DNA of 64,000 bases from Thioclava sp. GXIMD4216 (GCF_037949285.1 NZ_CP149926.1:372001-436000), one strand, 5' to 3'. Shown: positions 17,692 through 26,792, counted from the stretch's first letter. Numbers and translations are program-made. The notes: generated by a model not told the origin, from the letters alone.

Positions 17692-18373
17692 CATCGTCGG
17701 CATGGAGGCTTGCCTGAGTGCCCATTTCGTCAGTCGGACCCTACGCCAGCTTGGTTTCGAGCCGCGCATCATCCCCGCGATTTATGTGAAGCCTTTCGTC
17801 AAGGGGCAGAAGAACGACTACAATGATGCCGAGGCCATCGCGGAAGCGGCGCTGCGCCCGAACTTACCAACCGTGCCGGAGAAGAGCCAGGACCAGCTCG
17901 ACCTGCAGGCCCTTCACCGGGTGCGCTCGCGTCTGGTGTCGCGCCGGACCGCGACTATCAACCAGATCCGCGCCTTCCTGATCGAGCAAGGCATCACGGT
18001 GCGCAAATGGCTTCGGGCTTTGAAGAACTCCTTCGAGGCCATCCTCGAGGAACGCAAAGACGAGATATCGCCGCGCATGCGGGCCATCCTGATCGGTCTA
18101 TACGGCGACTGGCTCTGGCTGGATGACCGGATCGACGCGGTCTCAAAAGAGATCGAGCAGATCAGCCGCACCGAGGAGAACTGCGTCAACGTCATGACCA
18201 TTCCTGGTATCGGACCGATGATTTCGACGGCGATGGTTGCCGCGATTGGCACGGGAGAGGCATTCGGGCGTGGACGGGTTTTTGCGGCATGGGTCGGCTT
18301 GGTTCCCAGACAATACAGCACGGGTGGCCGAACGGTGAACGACGCATTGCGCCATGCGGCAGGGCTTGGCTGA
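17692..18373 (+). mobile_element. IS110-family transposase fragment
   Basis: The frame encodes the middle of an IS110 transposase: GMEACLSAHFVSRTLRQLG, AIYVKPFVKGQKNDYNDAEA (DEDD domain), RTATINQIRAFLIEQGI, and the Transposase_20 part VMTIPGIGPMISTAMVAAIG with AAWVGLVPRQYSTGGR. The N-terminal catalytic Asp region is missing, and the sequence diverges after STGGR. It is therefore truncated at both ends and inactive. It interrupts the toxin gene at 17464-17691. Confidence 0.85.
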
Positions 18374-18490
18374 AAGTTGCGCATGCTGGGAGCGGAGCAG
18401 CCAATTTCTAGACTGATGTCTTGTCCTAGCTTCGTTCCTTCGGCATGTTTCCGGCAGTTTTTGGAATAATTTTAGCTTTCGGGATGCTTC

Positions 18491-19549
18491 GTGGAGAGCG
18501 ATTTTTGGCTTAACATTGGTGCGGCCCCTCAGGCCGGATCTGATCTGGCTGCTTTATTGATTGAGACTTTATCCGGTGTGGTTCCTTTAGGCCGCCAATT
18601 CGGAAAATGGCCAAAGCAGACCGTTCCGGATGGACTGGCCGGGCCGTTGTTTGGCGATGTCGCTCCCGATGCTGCTGAAATTGCCACATATGGAGCGGCA
18701 GAACAGGTGCCGTCGATGCGTACCTACGCCATCCTTGACGCAGCAAAGGCGCCCTACCTTCTGACAGGGCTGCTGGATCAGGCCGATTTAATGTTCCAAT
18801 CGTTGTTTCAGGGCAGTGCCGCTGAAGAATTGGAGGAATGCGCCCCTTATCTTGTGGAGCTCCAAAAAGGTCATGATTTCACCCGCCATCTTATGACCCG
18901 TTTGGACGATGGCGTTGGGTTGTGGGATCAGGAATTGGGGATCTATGTCCGTTCTCGTGCGTCCTTTGATGATTTGCGGCGGCATTTCCGCAAATTCACG
19001 CGTCTACAAGATTATCATGGCCAGTGGTTCTATTTTCGCTTTTGGGAACCGGAACTATTGCGATCAATCGTGCGGACAGGTGAGGGACTCGATTTGCTCT
19101 CGCGACTATTGGATGTGAACCAGCTAATGGTTTGCGATCCTATTTTGGCGCAAGTTCTGATCGTTTCTGGAAACGTGAACGAGACGGAGCGCTTCAGATC
19201 GCGGCCAGCCGTTCTGACGGAGCGCACTCTGTTAGCTCTTCAAGAGCAAAGACGCCGCTCGTTTAGCCGCAAAGTAGCCTGTGAGATAGCAGCGAATGAA
19301 GGTGGTAATCCCGCCGATAGTCTGGAGGATGTCTACTGTGCTGTGCTGCGGGGAATGGCTGCCGGATTGCGCAGTGATATACATATAAAGCGTTTCGTTG
19401 AGATCAGCCGTCATGCCTCCAGATATGCTCCTGCGTGGCAAGACGTTCCTGAAATTCGGCGCACATTGAATGCCGGACATGCTCCGGCGGCTCTCTTGAT
19501 TGAGCTTGAATATGATTTGGTTGAATTTGCAGGAGTGAATTTTGAGTGA
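18491..19549 (+). CDS. DUF4123 protein, second T6SS effector chaperone
   Basis: The 352-aa protein has the DUF4123 core at about residues 75-195: TYAILDAAKAPYLL, SLFQGSAAEELEECAPYLVE, FDDLRRHFRKFTRLQD and WFYFRFWEPELLRSIV. These match the same blocks in the paralogue at 10083, but overall sequence is clearly different, so each is likely specific for its own effector. It starts with GTG. The last 8 bases overlap the next gene, which begins with TTG at 19542. It heads a cassette of chaperone, effector and candidate immunity. Confidence 0.85.
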   Translation: MESDFWLNIGAAPQAGSDLAALLIETLSGVVPLGRQFGKWPKQTVPDGLAGPLFGDVAPDAAEIATYGAAEQVPSMRTYAILDAAKAPYLLTGLLDQADLMFQSLFQGSAAEELEECAPYLVELQKGHDFTRHLMTRLDDGVGLWDQELGIYVRSRASFDDLRRHFRKFTRLQDYHGQWFYFRFWEPELLRSIVRTGEGLDLLSRLLDVNQLMVCDPILAQVLIVSGNVNETERFRSRPAVLTERTLLALQEQRRRSFSRKVACEIAANEGGNPADSLEDVYCAVLRGMAAGLRSDIHIKRFVEISRHASRYAPAWQDVPEIRRTLNAGHAPAALLIELEYDLVEFAGVNFE

Positions 19550-20663
19550 TGTAGCACAGATTACTCAGGGGTGTCCCTGCACCTGCTGTCCTCGCTATGA
19601 AGAGTTGAACGCTTGGGCGGATCATCTGGAAGAAATTGCAACGCGGCTTGATCGGGATGCATGGTTCTATCTGGAAGTGAAGGCAGATATCGTCGAGAAT
19701 GGTTGGGAGTCCGAATATGCCCGCGTTGGAATATCTGGCTATCGCGATCCAACAGTTCCAAACCAAAATGCGGCGGCCCTGATCCAGCATTTCGAAGGTA
19801 TGTCGGCGGAAGAGATTTTTGCCGAAGATCTGACGCCGGTAATGTTGGATAATTCGGTTGCCAGACCTGGCCTTGCACGTGTCATGCGCGAGAGGGCTTC
19901 TAATGCGCGTACACTTGCGAAGCGCGGTTTGGACTACTGTAAATCTAACGCGTTATATGCTGGTAAGGGCGCAGATTCCGTTCTGGATTACTTTTGCACA
20001 CTTGATCCAGATAAGATTGATCAGGATGTCTGGGATACTCTTTTCAAAATCGGCTGGATCGATTTTGCCACTTGGGACGATGCGAGCTATCGTGTTGCAT
20101 CTGAAAAATGGGCCCGCGCAGAACTCTACGCCTCTGTCGCAACGCTGATATTTGCTTGGCGCGGCGGATTGGTCAGTCTGGCTAAATCCACCGCTAAGGG
20201 CCTTGTTCGGCTGACGAAGAAACAAGCAAAACGTCTTGCTGAGTTGACAAAAAAACGCCCGCCGACGCGCGTGTCAAAGGCTACGTCTCTGGAGCGTAAC
20301 CATTATTCTGTCGATGAAGAAGCGGGCTTGATGCATGGCTTTATGGGAGTTGGCCACGCGCAGCCATGGGGGCAAATGTCGGCCATTGCGCGGAAGAAAT
20401 TCCAACACAGCTACAGTCGCCATGCGCATGAATTTGGTCTTCCTGCGTGGAGTGCTAAAAATGCTGAAGCGCTGCAGGCTCAGTTTAACGCAGCCGTCGG
20501 GCAGGTGCGGGCCAACGCCGATAAGGTTCTTCTCATGAGAAAGCCCTATGATTCAATGTCCGTCCGTGTGCGCTATTTCGAGGCCACGTTAAATGGCAAG
20601 AGGTATTATTATTACGAGCTATGGGACATTGGTAAGTTCGTAAGCGCGGGGCTTGCAAGATGA
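19542..20663 (+). CDS. Putative T6SS effector with unassigned C-terminal toxin domain
   Basis: I know no named family for the whole 373-aa protein. It opens with a Cys cluster (CPCTCC, residues 11-16). A predicted helical region follows to about residue 220, then a basic linker (LTKKQAKRLAELTKKRPPTR). The compact C-terminal domain contains KFQHSYSRHAHEFGLPAWSA and ends RYYYYELWDIGKF. The H-x3-RH-x2-[DE]FG pattern recalls BECR-fold RNase toxins of contact-dependent systems; this is inference. The TTG start has AGGAG six bases upstream and lies inside the end of the chaperone gene. The following gene overlaps its stop. Confidence 0.65.
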   Translation: MSDVAQITQGCPCTCCPRYEELNAWADHLEEIATRLDRDAWFYLEVKADIVENGWESEYARVGISGYRDPTVPNQNAAALIQHFEGMSAEEIFAEDLTPVMLDNSVARPGLARVMRERASNARTLAKRGLDYCKSNALYAGKGADSVLDYFCTLDPDKIDQDVWDTLFKIGWIDFATWDDASYRVASEKWARAELYASVATLIFAWRGGLVSLAKSTAKGLVRLTKKQAKRLAELTKKRPPTRVSKATSLERNHYSVDEEAGLMHGFMGVGHAQPWGQMSAIARKKFQHSYSRHAHEFGLPAWSAKNAEALQAQFNAAVGQVRANADKVLLMRKPYDSMSVRVRYFEATLNGKRYYYYELWDIGKFVSAGLAR

Positions 20664-21136
20664 ACGATGACTTCTACTCGAACGCCTATTTTATGTTTGT
20701 TTCGAAGCGCAGTGCTGATGCTTTTCAGCGATTTCGGCAAGATATGAGCTTGGCGCTTTCGCCCGCCCATGACGTGTTCGATGTCGTGAATTATGAAACC
20801 GGCGACATCGTGCATTCAGAAGAGACGTTTGCCGGGATCGTTCACTATCTGGATGCAAACCCGGAAAGCAATTTTGATTTCTATCTGGAAGATCCTGAGA
20901 AACGCAGCTTCATGTTTAGCTATCGGCCCGGAAGCTATCATGTGATGAGTATGCCTTACGATTTTCTCGATATGGCTCGCTTACCGTCGCTTCTTGTTTC
21001 TTTCAGCGCCATTTTTGGGTGGGGATGGCCCGACGATGCGCCGCCTGAGACTTTTGAAGAAATGAAGGCTGCTGCCGGTGACGCAAGATCGATGTTCCTA
21101 CGGTATTGGAACGGTCAGTTACTAGCACCAAAATAG
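20660..21136 (+). CDS. Candidate immunity protein for the preceding effector
   Basis: The 158-aa soluble, acidic protein has no signal peptide, membrane segment or family I recognise. Its start overlaps the effector stop (ATGA at 20660), the arrangement typical of immunity genes. The acidic charge would suit binding to the basic C-terminal domain of the effector. Nothing else in the cassette follows; IS debris starts directly after it. Confidence 0.55.
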   Translation: MNDDFYSNAYFMFVSKRSADAFQRFRQDMSLALSPAHDVFDVVNYETGDIVHSEETFAGIVHYLDANPESNFDFYLEDPEKRSFMFSYRPGSYHVMSMPYDFLDMARLPSLLVSFSAIFGWGWPDDAPPETFEEMKAAAGDARSMFLRYWNGQLLAPK

Positions 21137-21139
21137 CTT

Positions 21140-21440
21140 TCGGATGACCTTCTTGCGTCCGCCAACGTAAATCAGAGACCTATGACCACGGCCACCATTT
21201 TCGGCGTTTTTGAGGGGCGTTCAACAACGCTGTAGCCTGCTGCTTCCACGCGTCTCTGTCTGTCCGCACCTCTTCCAGCGCCTCACGTTTGCGCGTGGCG
21301 CGCTTAATGTCTTTGACGATCTTCTCGCCAGGGCTTTTCGTTGTCTTCCCGACGTGCTACGGCCCCGAATTCATCCCAACCAAGCTGAGCAGCTGGATCA
21401 AGGCGGTAGCTATAAGCGCACCTCGATGCGGACAGCATCC
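21140..21440. pseudogene. Scrambled IS3-family fragments
   Basis: On the minus strand, 21360-21180 translates to KTTKSPGEKIVKDIKRATRK, the usual N-terminal region of one IS3 orfA subgroup. It is joined to an unrelated coiled-coil tail (EEVRTDRDAWKQQATALL, then RRKWWPWS and a stop). On the plus strand, about 21359-21410 reads YGPEFIPTKLSSWIKAV, close to the second-Asp region of an IS3 orfB. The pieces are out of order and short, so they are scars, not genes. Confidence 0.6.
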
Positions 21441-21442
21441 AT

Positions 21443-22333
21443 TTAGCGATTTTGATCAAGCTGCCGCCGTACATGCTCCGCAACTCGGTCCGCGACCAGG
21501 CGCACCCGCGGTGCACGTCTGACGTCTGGATGCATCACCAGATGAAGCGGACGCGCCTCGAACGGAGCATTGCAAGGCAGCTCCGTCAACTCTGGCTGCT
21601 CTGTCGCAGCGAAGCACGGCAGCATCGCGATGCCATTGCCGGCCCGCGCGCTTTCGAGAAGCGTCGCCATGTCGTTGCTTCGCACTCCAATTCGCGCTCC
21701 CGCTTTCCGAACGTACTCTTCGAGCCAGACAGCCTGCGGCAGGTCTGGCATACTGTCGTCGAAGCCAATATAAACACGCTCTGCGGCGGGCCGTTCAATC
21801 TGATCCTGACGCCCGTACAGCCCGTAAGGAACATTTCCTAGCTTCCGGACGATCAGATCCAGCCCGCTTACCGGCCCAAGCCGCAGGGCAATGTCCGCCT
21901 CGGCGCGATCGAGATCGCTGGCACGGCGCGCACCGATCATAATCGGTACAATGCCTGGATGCGTAACGCCAAGACGAACCAGACCCGGAGCAACCAGAAG
22001 CGCCAGAAGTACTGGCGGCGCAGAAATCCGAACCTCGCCCTTCAGCTCATCTATGCTGGAAGCAGAGCGCCCAAGCGCCAAAATCTCACGTTCCACCGCC
22101 TCCGCCCGAGCTATCAGCCGAGTTGCGTTGCTCGTTGGCTGCCAGCCGCGCGGCAACCTGTCGAAAAGACGTAAGCCGAGCGCCGCCTCCAGCCCGGAAA
22201 TGCGGCGCGCCACCGTAGAATGTTCGACAGAAAGACGCGCTGCCGCTGCCATCAGGCTGCCTGCGCGTACAAGTTCGAGAAAGAAGCGTAAGTCGTCCCA
22301 AGAAAGCGGAGCCTTGTGTGCATTTTTGACCAT
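21443..22333 (-). CDS. LysR-family transcriptional regulator
   Basis: The 296-aa protein has the standard LysR layout. An N-terminal winged HTH is at residues 10-70 (LRFFLELVRAGSLMAAAARL, followed by STVARRISGLEAALG). The effector-binding domain begins near residue 95 (LKGEVRISAPP). The HSTVARRI variant places it in the subgroup often found next to oxidoreductase genes. It is divergent from the oxidoreductase gene at 22412, with 78 bases between starts, and probably controls that gene and its downstream neighbours. The inducer is unknown. Confidence 0.9.
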   Translation of the reverse strand: MVKNAHKAPLSWDDLRFFLELVRAGSLMAAAARLSVEHSTVARRISGLEAALGLRLFDRLPRGWQPTSNATRLIARAEAVEREILALGRSASSIDELKGEVRISAPPVLLALLVAPGLVRLGVTHPGIVPIMIGARRASDLDRAEADIALRLGPVSGLDLIVRKLGNVPYGLYGRQDQIERPAAERVYIGFDDSMPDLPQAVWLEEYVRKAGARIGVRSNDMATLLESARAGNGIAMLPCFAATEQPELTELPCNAPFEARPLHLVMHPDVRRAPRVRLVADRVAEHVRRQLDQNR

Positions 22334-22411
22334 ACGATGCCAATTTTCTCCTTCTTACGTCGACATATTATCAGCCTATCTTTCCTTTCAGACAAGCGAA
22401 AGGGAACATCC

Positions 22412-23446
22412 ATGAAAGCCGTCGGACTGTGGCAGGCTCTCCCTGCCAACGCGCCTGAGGCGCTGATTGACCACGAAATTCCCGTCCCGGAGCCGGGGCT
22501 GAGCGATCTGCTGGTCCGCGTCGAAGCCATTAGCGTGAATCCTGCCGACGCACGGGTGCGAATGCGCAAAGCCAATGACGGCAAGTTTCAGGTACTCGGC
22601 TGGGATGTTGCGGGCACGGTGATCAAGGCGGGCCGCGATGCGGCCGGTTTCGTACCCGGCGATGCGGTGTTCTATGCGGGCGATCTTACGCGGCCGGGCG
22701 GCAATGCGGAGTTGCATGTGATCGAAGCCGCGCTCGTTGCCAGACGCCCCGAAACAATTGCGGCCTCCTCAGCTGCCGCCATTCCGCTAACGGCACTAAC
22801 GGTGTGGGAATCTCTCTTCGATAGGCTCGCTCTGCCGGAACCCGGCGAGGCAGATGCACCGCTCGGCAAGACGCTGCTCGTGGTGGGCGGTGCGGGCGGG
22901 GTTGGCTCGATGGCGATCCAGATCGCGAAGCTCCTGCCTGGCCTCAACGTCATCGCTACGGCGTCCCGCGAGGCTTCGCGTGACTGGTGCCTGTCTCTGG
23001 GTGCCGATGCCGTGATTGACCATTCCACCGACATGCCCGCGCAGATCGCGACTCGCGGCCTGCCCGCACCGGATCTCATACTGCTCGCCGCCGATCCCGA
23101 TGGGCATTTCCCCGCACTAGCACAGCTTATTGCGCCTCAGGGCCGTATCTGCTGCATCGTACCCTTCGATGCGCCGCCCGACATGAACCTGCTCATGCAG
23201 AAAAGCGCGAGTCTTGCATGGGAGTTCATGTTCACTCGCGCGATGTTCGCCACTCCCGACCGCGCACGACAGGGCGAGATCCTCGCCAAGGTTGCGACCC
23301 TGATCGACGCCGGGCGGCTAACACCACCGGCACCGCAAGAACTCGGCCCGATTACCGCACAGACTCTTCTTGCCGCGCATCGCCACATTGAGGGCAAGCG
23401 CACCATAGGCAAGTTGGTGCTCGCCGGTTTTCCTTCCGATCTCTAA
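22412..23446 (+). CDS. MDR-family NAD(P)H:quinone oxidoreductase / zinc-type alcohol dehydrogenase-like protein
   Basis: The 344-aa cytoplasmic enzyme has a GroES-like N-terminal domain (VRVEAISVNPADARVR) and a Rossmann domain with LLVVGGAGGVGSMAIQIAKL. It matches the zinc-independent quinone-oxidoreductase branch of the medium-chain dehydrogenase/reductases, as catalytic zinc ligands are not evident. The start at 22412 (MKAVGLWQALP) is preceded by AAAGGGAAC. It is the first gene of a likely unit with the NTF2-like, RBBP9-like and lactonase-like genes, and is divergent from LysR. Such pairs often answer electrophile or quinone stress; this is inference. Confidence 0.85.
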   Translation: MKAVGLWQALPANAPEALIDHEIPVPEPGLSDLLVRVEAISVNPADARVRMRKANDGKFQVLGWDVAGTVIKAGRDAAGFVPGDAVFYAGDLTRPGGNAELHVIEAALVARRPETIAASSAAAIPLTALTVWESLFDRLALPEPGEADAPLGKTLLVVGGAGGVGSMAIQIAKLLPGLNVIATASREASRDWCLSLGADAVIDHSTDMPAQIATRGLPAPDLILLAADPDGHFPALAQLIAPQGRICCIVPFDAPPDMNLLMQKSASLAWEFMFTRAMFATPDRARQGEILAKVATLIDAGRLTPPAPQELGPITAQTLLAAHRHIEGKRTIGKLVLAGFPSDL

Positions 23447-23474
23447 CCAAATCACCGACTGAAAGGACTTTCCC

Positions 23475-23888
23475 ATGAACGATGCCGCACAGACCGCCGT
23501 CGAAATCACCCAAGCTTTCCTTGGCGCGATCTTCTCCGGAGCGATGGAAACCGCGATGGCCCAGACAGCGCCTGATGCCGTTTTCATCTCGACCAACCCG
23601 CGCAGAAACTCCGACAATGCCATGCATGGCACATTTACAGGCCACGATGGCGCAGCCGCATTCTTCGGTGGCTTCGGGGAAACGCTTGAGCCGGGCGATT
23701 TTGAGATAACGGCCGCCTTTGGCGACGACAACCATGCCGCACTTTACGGGACGCTGGCCCATACCGTCCGCGCCACCGGCAAGCCCTTCGTGAGCGATTG
23801 GGCTCTGATCACCTCCGTTGAGGACGGCAAACTAACGCTCTATCACTTCTATGAAGATACAGAGGCCCTCGCCAAGGCAATGAAGTAG
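23475..23888 (+). CDS. NTF2-like (SnoaL-type) protein
   Basis: The 137-aa protein has the cone-shaped NTF2/SnoaL pattern: an N-terminal helix ending in a region of substrate-pocket residues (TQAFLGAIFSGAMETAMAQ), GTFTGHDGAAAFFGGFGE in the middle, and a C-terminal strand pair (ALITSVEDGKLTLYHFYED). Members act as small isomerases, cyclases or binding proteins. It lies 28 bases after the oxidoreductase gene with its own ribosome-binding site (AAAGGA). The substrate is unknown. Confidence 0.75.
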   Translation: MNDAAQTAVEITQAFLGAIFSGAMETAMAQTAPDAVFISTNPRRNSDNAMHGTFTGHDGAAAFFGGFGETLEPGDFEITAAFGDDNHAALYGTLAHTVRATGKPFVSDWALITSVEDGKLTLYHFYEDTEALAKAMK

Positions 23889-23956
23889 GATAGAAATTCG
23901 CCAATGTCGGAGCCCGGACTGGGCCCCGACTATACAGCCTAGAGAATGAATAGCAC

Positions 23957-24505
23957 ATGACTGATATCATCATCCTACCCGGTATCGGTGGATCCGGCCC
24001 CGATCACTGGCAGAGTCTCTGGCAGGCGGAAGATCCCCGCATGAGCCGCTTTGAGCCTTCCGACTGGAACAGACCCGATCTCGCCGACTGGCTCGCAGCA
24101 CTGAGCCGCGCTATCGCCGAGGCCCCGCGCCCGCCGGTACTGCTGGCGCATTCTCTTGCTTGTCTTCTTGTGCCACACTGGGCGGCTGCAGGGGGAGCGG
24201 GGATCGCGGGCGCACTACTCGTTGCTCCCCCCGATCCCGCCAGTTCGCCGTTTCCCGATGAAGCCGCCGGATTCGCACCGGTTCCCCTAAGACCGCTTCC
24301 GTTCCCAGCACGGGTCGCGATCAGCGCCAATGATCCATTCGGATCTCTGGATTACGGCAGAAACTTCGCCTTCTCGCTTGGTGCGGAGCTGGTCGAGATC
24401 GGAGCACTTGGGCATGTCAACGCCGCCAGTGGAGTGGGACGCTGGCCGCAGGGGCGAACGCTCCTGAGCGATTTCCTCGCCGGACTGGGCAATACGCGTC
24501 CTTGA
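23957..24505 (+). CDS. RBBP9/YdeN-family serine hydrolase
   Basis: The 182-aa alpha/beta-hydrolase begins with IILPGIGGSGPDHWQSLWQ, the signature of the RBBP9/YdeN (DUF1749-like) family. The nucleophile serine lies in LLAHSLACLL, the Asp in SANDPFGS and the His in LGHVNAASG, so the triad is complete. These are small cytoplasmic hydrolases with poorly defined substrates. It is third in the LysR-divergent unit. Confidence 0.85.
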   Translation: MTDIIILPGIGGSGPDHWQSLWQAEDPRMSRFEPSDWNRPDLADWLAALSRAIAEAPRPPVLLAHSLACLLVPHWAAAGGAGIAGALLVAPPDPASSPFPDEAAGFAPVPLRPLPFPARVAISANDPFGSLDYGRNFAFSLGAELVEIGALGHVNAASGVGRWPQGRTLLSDFLAGLGNTRP

Positions 24506-24557
24506 GTAATGCATCCCCCGAATGGCGTCCGTAACACCAAGAGACCAAGGAACCAAT

Positions 24558-25283
24558 GTGAGACTCTTCCTCTTCCTTTATGGCCGGATGCACCCCGGCG
24601 GTCTGCCCATACCCGGCTATCTCATTCAAACCGACGCCGGCCAGAATATCCTCGTCGATACCGGCTTTCCCCGCAGCTACGTGGAGGCCCCCAGGCATCC
24701 GCCAGGGCTGACGCTGGACATCCGGCCAGAAGACACTGTTACGTCGCGGCTTGCGGAGATCGGCCTCTTACCCGCCGATATCGACATGGTCGTCTGTTCT
24801 CATTTCGATGACGATCATTCCGGCAATCACGATCTTTTCCCAAGCGCTACGTTCCTTATTCAGCGCGAGCATTTCGAGCTTGCCCGGACGGGCCACCCTC
24901 GGTTTGCCGAGACCCGGCCCGCCTGGGATCATCCCGCGCTGAACTATGTACTTGTGGATGGCGATGCCGAGATTGCGCCCAACGTCGAGCTTCTGTCAAC
25001 GAGCGGCCATGTGCCGGGCCACCAATCCGTTCTGCTACATCTGCCGGTGACAGGGGCGGTGCTGCTGGCGGTCGATGCCGTTATGGATGCCTCGATGGCC
25101 GACCCTGACACGCGGCAGATCTGGATCACAGACTGGAGCGAGGGACATGGCAACGAGACGAAGATTCGCGAGAGCACCCGCAAGGTTGCGCGCATCGCGG
25201 TGCGCGAGGGAGCAATAGTCATTTATGGTCACGACGCGAGGCAATGGTCCAGCCTGCGCCTCTCGCCCGACTGTTACGAGTAA
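24558..25283 (+). CDS. Metallo-beta-lactamase-fold lactonase, AttM/AiiA-like
   Basis: The 241-aa protein carries the MBL metal motif CSHFDDDHSGNH (HxxDxH form HFDDDH, as in N-acyl-homoserine lactonases). STSGHVPGHQSVLL supplies the third His, VLLAVDAVMD the bridging Asp, and IVIYGHDARQW the last His. Length and motif order fit the AttM/AiiA lactonase group, so an acyl-homoserine lactone or related lactone is a plausible substrate. The GTG at 24558 is chosen over the in-frame ATG at 24522 because AAGGA lies six bases before it. It is last in the LysR-divergent unit. Confidence 0.8.
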   Translation: MRLFLFLYGRMHPGGLPIPGYLIQTDAGQNILVDTGFPRSYVEAPRHPPGLTLDIRPEDTVTSRLAEIGLLPADIDMVVCSHFDDDHSGNHDLFPSATFLIQREHFELARTGHPRFAETRPAWDHPALNYVLVDGDAEIAPNVELLSTSGHVPGHQSVLLHLPVTGAVLLAVDAVMDASMADPDTRQIWITDWSEGHGNETKIRESTRKVARIAVREGAIVIYGHDARQWSSLRLSPDCYE

Positions 25284-25450
25284 AAATACACTCGTGAGAG
25301 ATCAGCAATAAGTCGTCGCCATGCGTATCACCGGCCTGCGTGATCTTTGTAACGGAAGAAAATCCTCCGCACGAGACTTGATGCGCCCATAAAGATGGCT
25401 TCCGCTGAAACAGTGAGATTATCATCGGACCTACAAGAGAGATATCTTAA

Positions 25451-26005
25451 ATGAGCTATAAGCTTTACGTAGTTAAAGATATAAATCTTAAACCCGAAGG
25501 TTGCGCCCCATTACCCCAAATCCTTGGGAAGGATATCGACATTATCTACCTAGGTCTGAATGATCTTTGTGATCATGCGAATTTATCTGGGGAAGAACTG
25601 CATCATCAGTTATTTCTCAGAGGTGGAATAGATATTGCAGCACGGAAACTAGCAAGTTTCATAGATAGACCAAGTTTCGGCATAGGGTTCAGTGCTGGTG
25701 GTACAGCACTTTGGAAATCAACGGTTTTCGGTGCGAGTTTTACCAAGATTTTTTGCGTTTCATCGACGAGGTTACGGAGTGAAAGCAGCATTATAGTCGC
25801 AAACAGCGTATTTTTTGGTGGGCGCGACACGAACATACCAACAGAGGACTGGATGAAATCCGTTCCTGACCGTTGCACGATTTATGAGGATGCGCTGCAT
25901 AACTTCTATCTCAACGATCAATCCGACGAGATGGCGCATACATTTCAGGAAATCACGCAAGACATTGAATTTCTGTCACTTCCTCTGAGACTTCAATCAC
26001 CATGA
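25451..26005 (+). CDS. Small alpha/beta-hydrolase-like protein, AT-richer than neighbours
   Basis: The 184-aa product contains GIGFSAGGTALW near residue 80. This is a G-x-S-x-G nucleophile elbow after a beta strand. FFGGRDTNIP follows (a possible acid position), and then EDALHNFYLND with a His near the end, so a triad is possible. No family was recognised. Codon usage and base composition are clearly poorer in GC than the lactonase gene before it, which suggests separate acquisition. A 167-base gap precedes it, and IS debris follows. Confidence 0.55.
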   Translation: MSYKLYVVKDINLKPEGCAPLPQILGKDIDIIYLGLNDLCDHANLSGEELHHQLFLRGGIDIAARKLASFIDRPSFGIGFSAGGTALWKSTVFGASFTKIFCVSSTRLRSESSIIVANSVFFGGRDTNIPTEDWMKSVPDRCTIYEDALHNFYLNDQSDEMAHTFQEITQDIEFLSLPLRLQSP

Positions 26006-26088
26006 GGCGGCCTCAAGGCAAATATTGTCTTGCTCGACCCTATTACCATGGAGACTAGCACGAACAGTAAAGCTGGCAAATGGGAGAA

Positions 26089-26316
26089 TTATTGCGCAGA
26101 GTTCAAGACGAAGGTGACTGTGTCTGGCCGCGCCAAATGAGCGGAATTTGTCCGTGATATCGGCTTGGGAACAGACCTCGTGCGTTTCATCAATTTGCGC
26201 AAAAGCTGTTTGGCGGCTTGTTTGTCCCGTAAGGACCGGAAGGTTTCGTCAAGAACGACGCCGAGTTGATCAACGGCGCGCCAGAGCCATAACCTGCTAT
26301 CGGAAAACTTTACCAC
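26089..26316 (-). pseudogene. IS6-family transposase remnant
   Basis: The minus strand reads SDSRLWLWRAVDQLGVVLDE followed by FRSLRDKQAAKQLLRKLMKR, the central block of IS6/IS26-type transposases. The N-terminal zinc-finger region and the rest of the DDE domain are absent. A nearby plus-strand scrap at 26049-26140 (WENYCAEFKTKVTV) resembles the start of an IS3 orfA. I see no gene in the remaining bases 26317-26760. Confidence 0.7.
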
Positions 26317-26760
26317 GACTTTATCAAGATATTAGGTGCCGCAGGTGCCTCGCGAGTTGCAGCCAGAATTTGGTCGTCCAATGCCGAACCGTTTCTTAGG
26401 AGACGTCTCTGGCAAGTTCGAGGAGCACCCCTCGACCTCTCTCGGACTTAAATTGAACCGGACGTACAGCAAGACCGCCTAGGCAACAATCGAGGGTGGG
26501 ACCGGTGCCGCTTGTCGCTGCTGAGAGGTGTCTGCATCGCTGAGATGCCACGTAGTAGACAGCGAGGAGGCATTCGCTACCCGGTTAACGTGACAACTCC
26601 GTCCTTCATCATACGAAACACTATTTCGAAAGATTGAATTTTTCAGTGTGGCAAGAGCTCGTCGAGAAGGTACGGAAACAGCTGGATCATTAATTTCAAG
26701 ATTGTGTGATATCCCAACGTAGGCTCTGGACAGGGCGGTTTTCAAAGCCGATCTTCATAT

Positions 26761-26776
26761 TACTACCTAGGTAGTA
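26761..26776. promoter_or_regulatory. Perfect 16-bp palindrome, candidate operator of the ridA-MFS-trmB unit
   Basis: TACTACCTAGGTAGTA reads the same on both strands. It ends 16 bases before the ridA start and directly precedes the AAAGGAG ribosome-binding site. A bound repressor would block the promoter or early transcription. The TrmB-type regulator encoded three genes downstream is the obvious candidate. Confidence 0.6.
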
Positions 26777-26792
26777 TAAAAGGAGATGTAGT

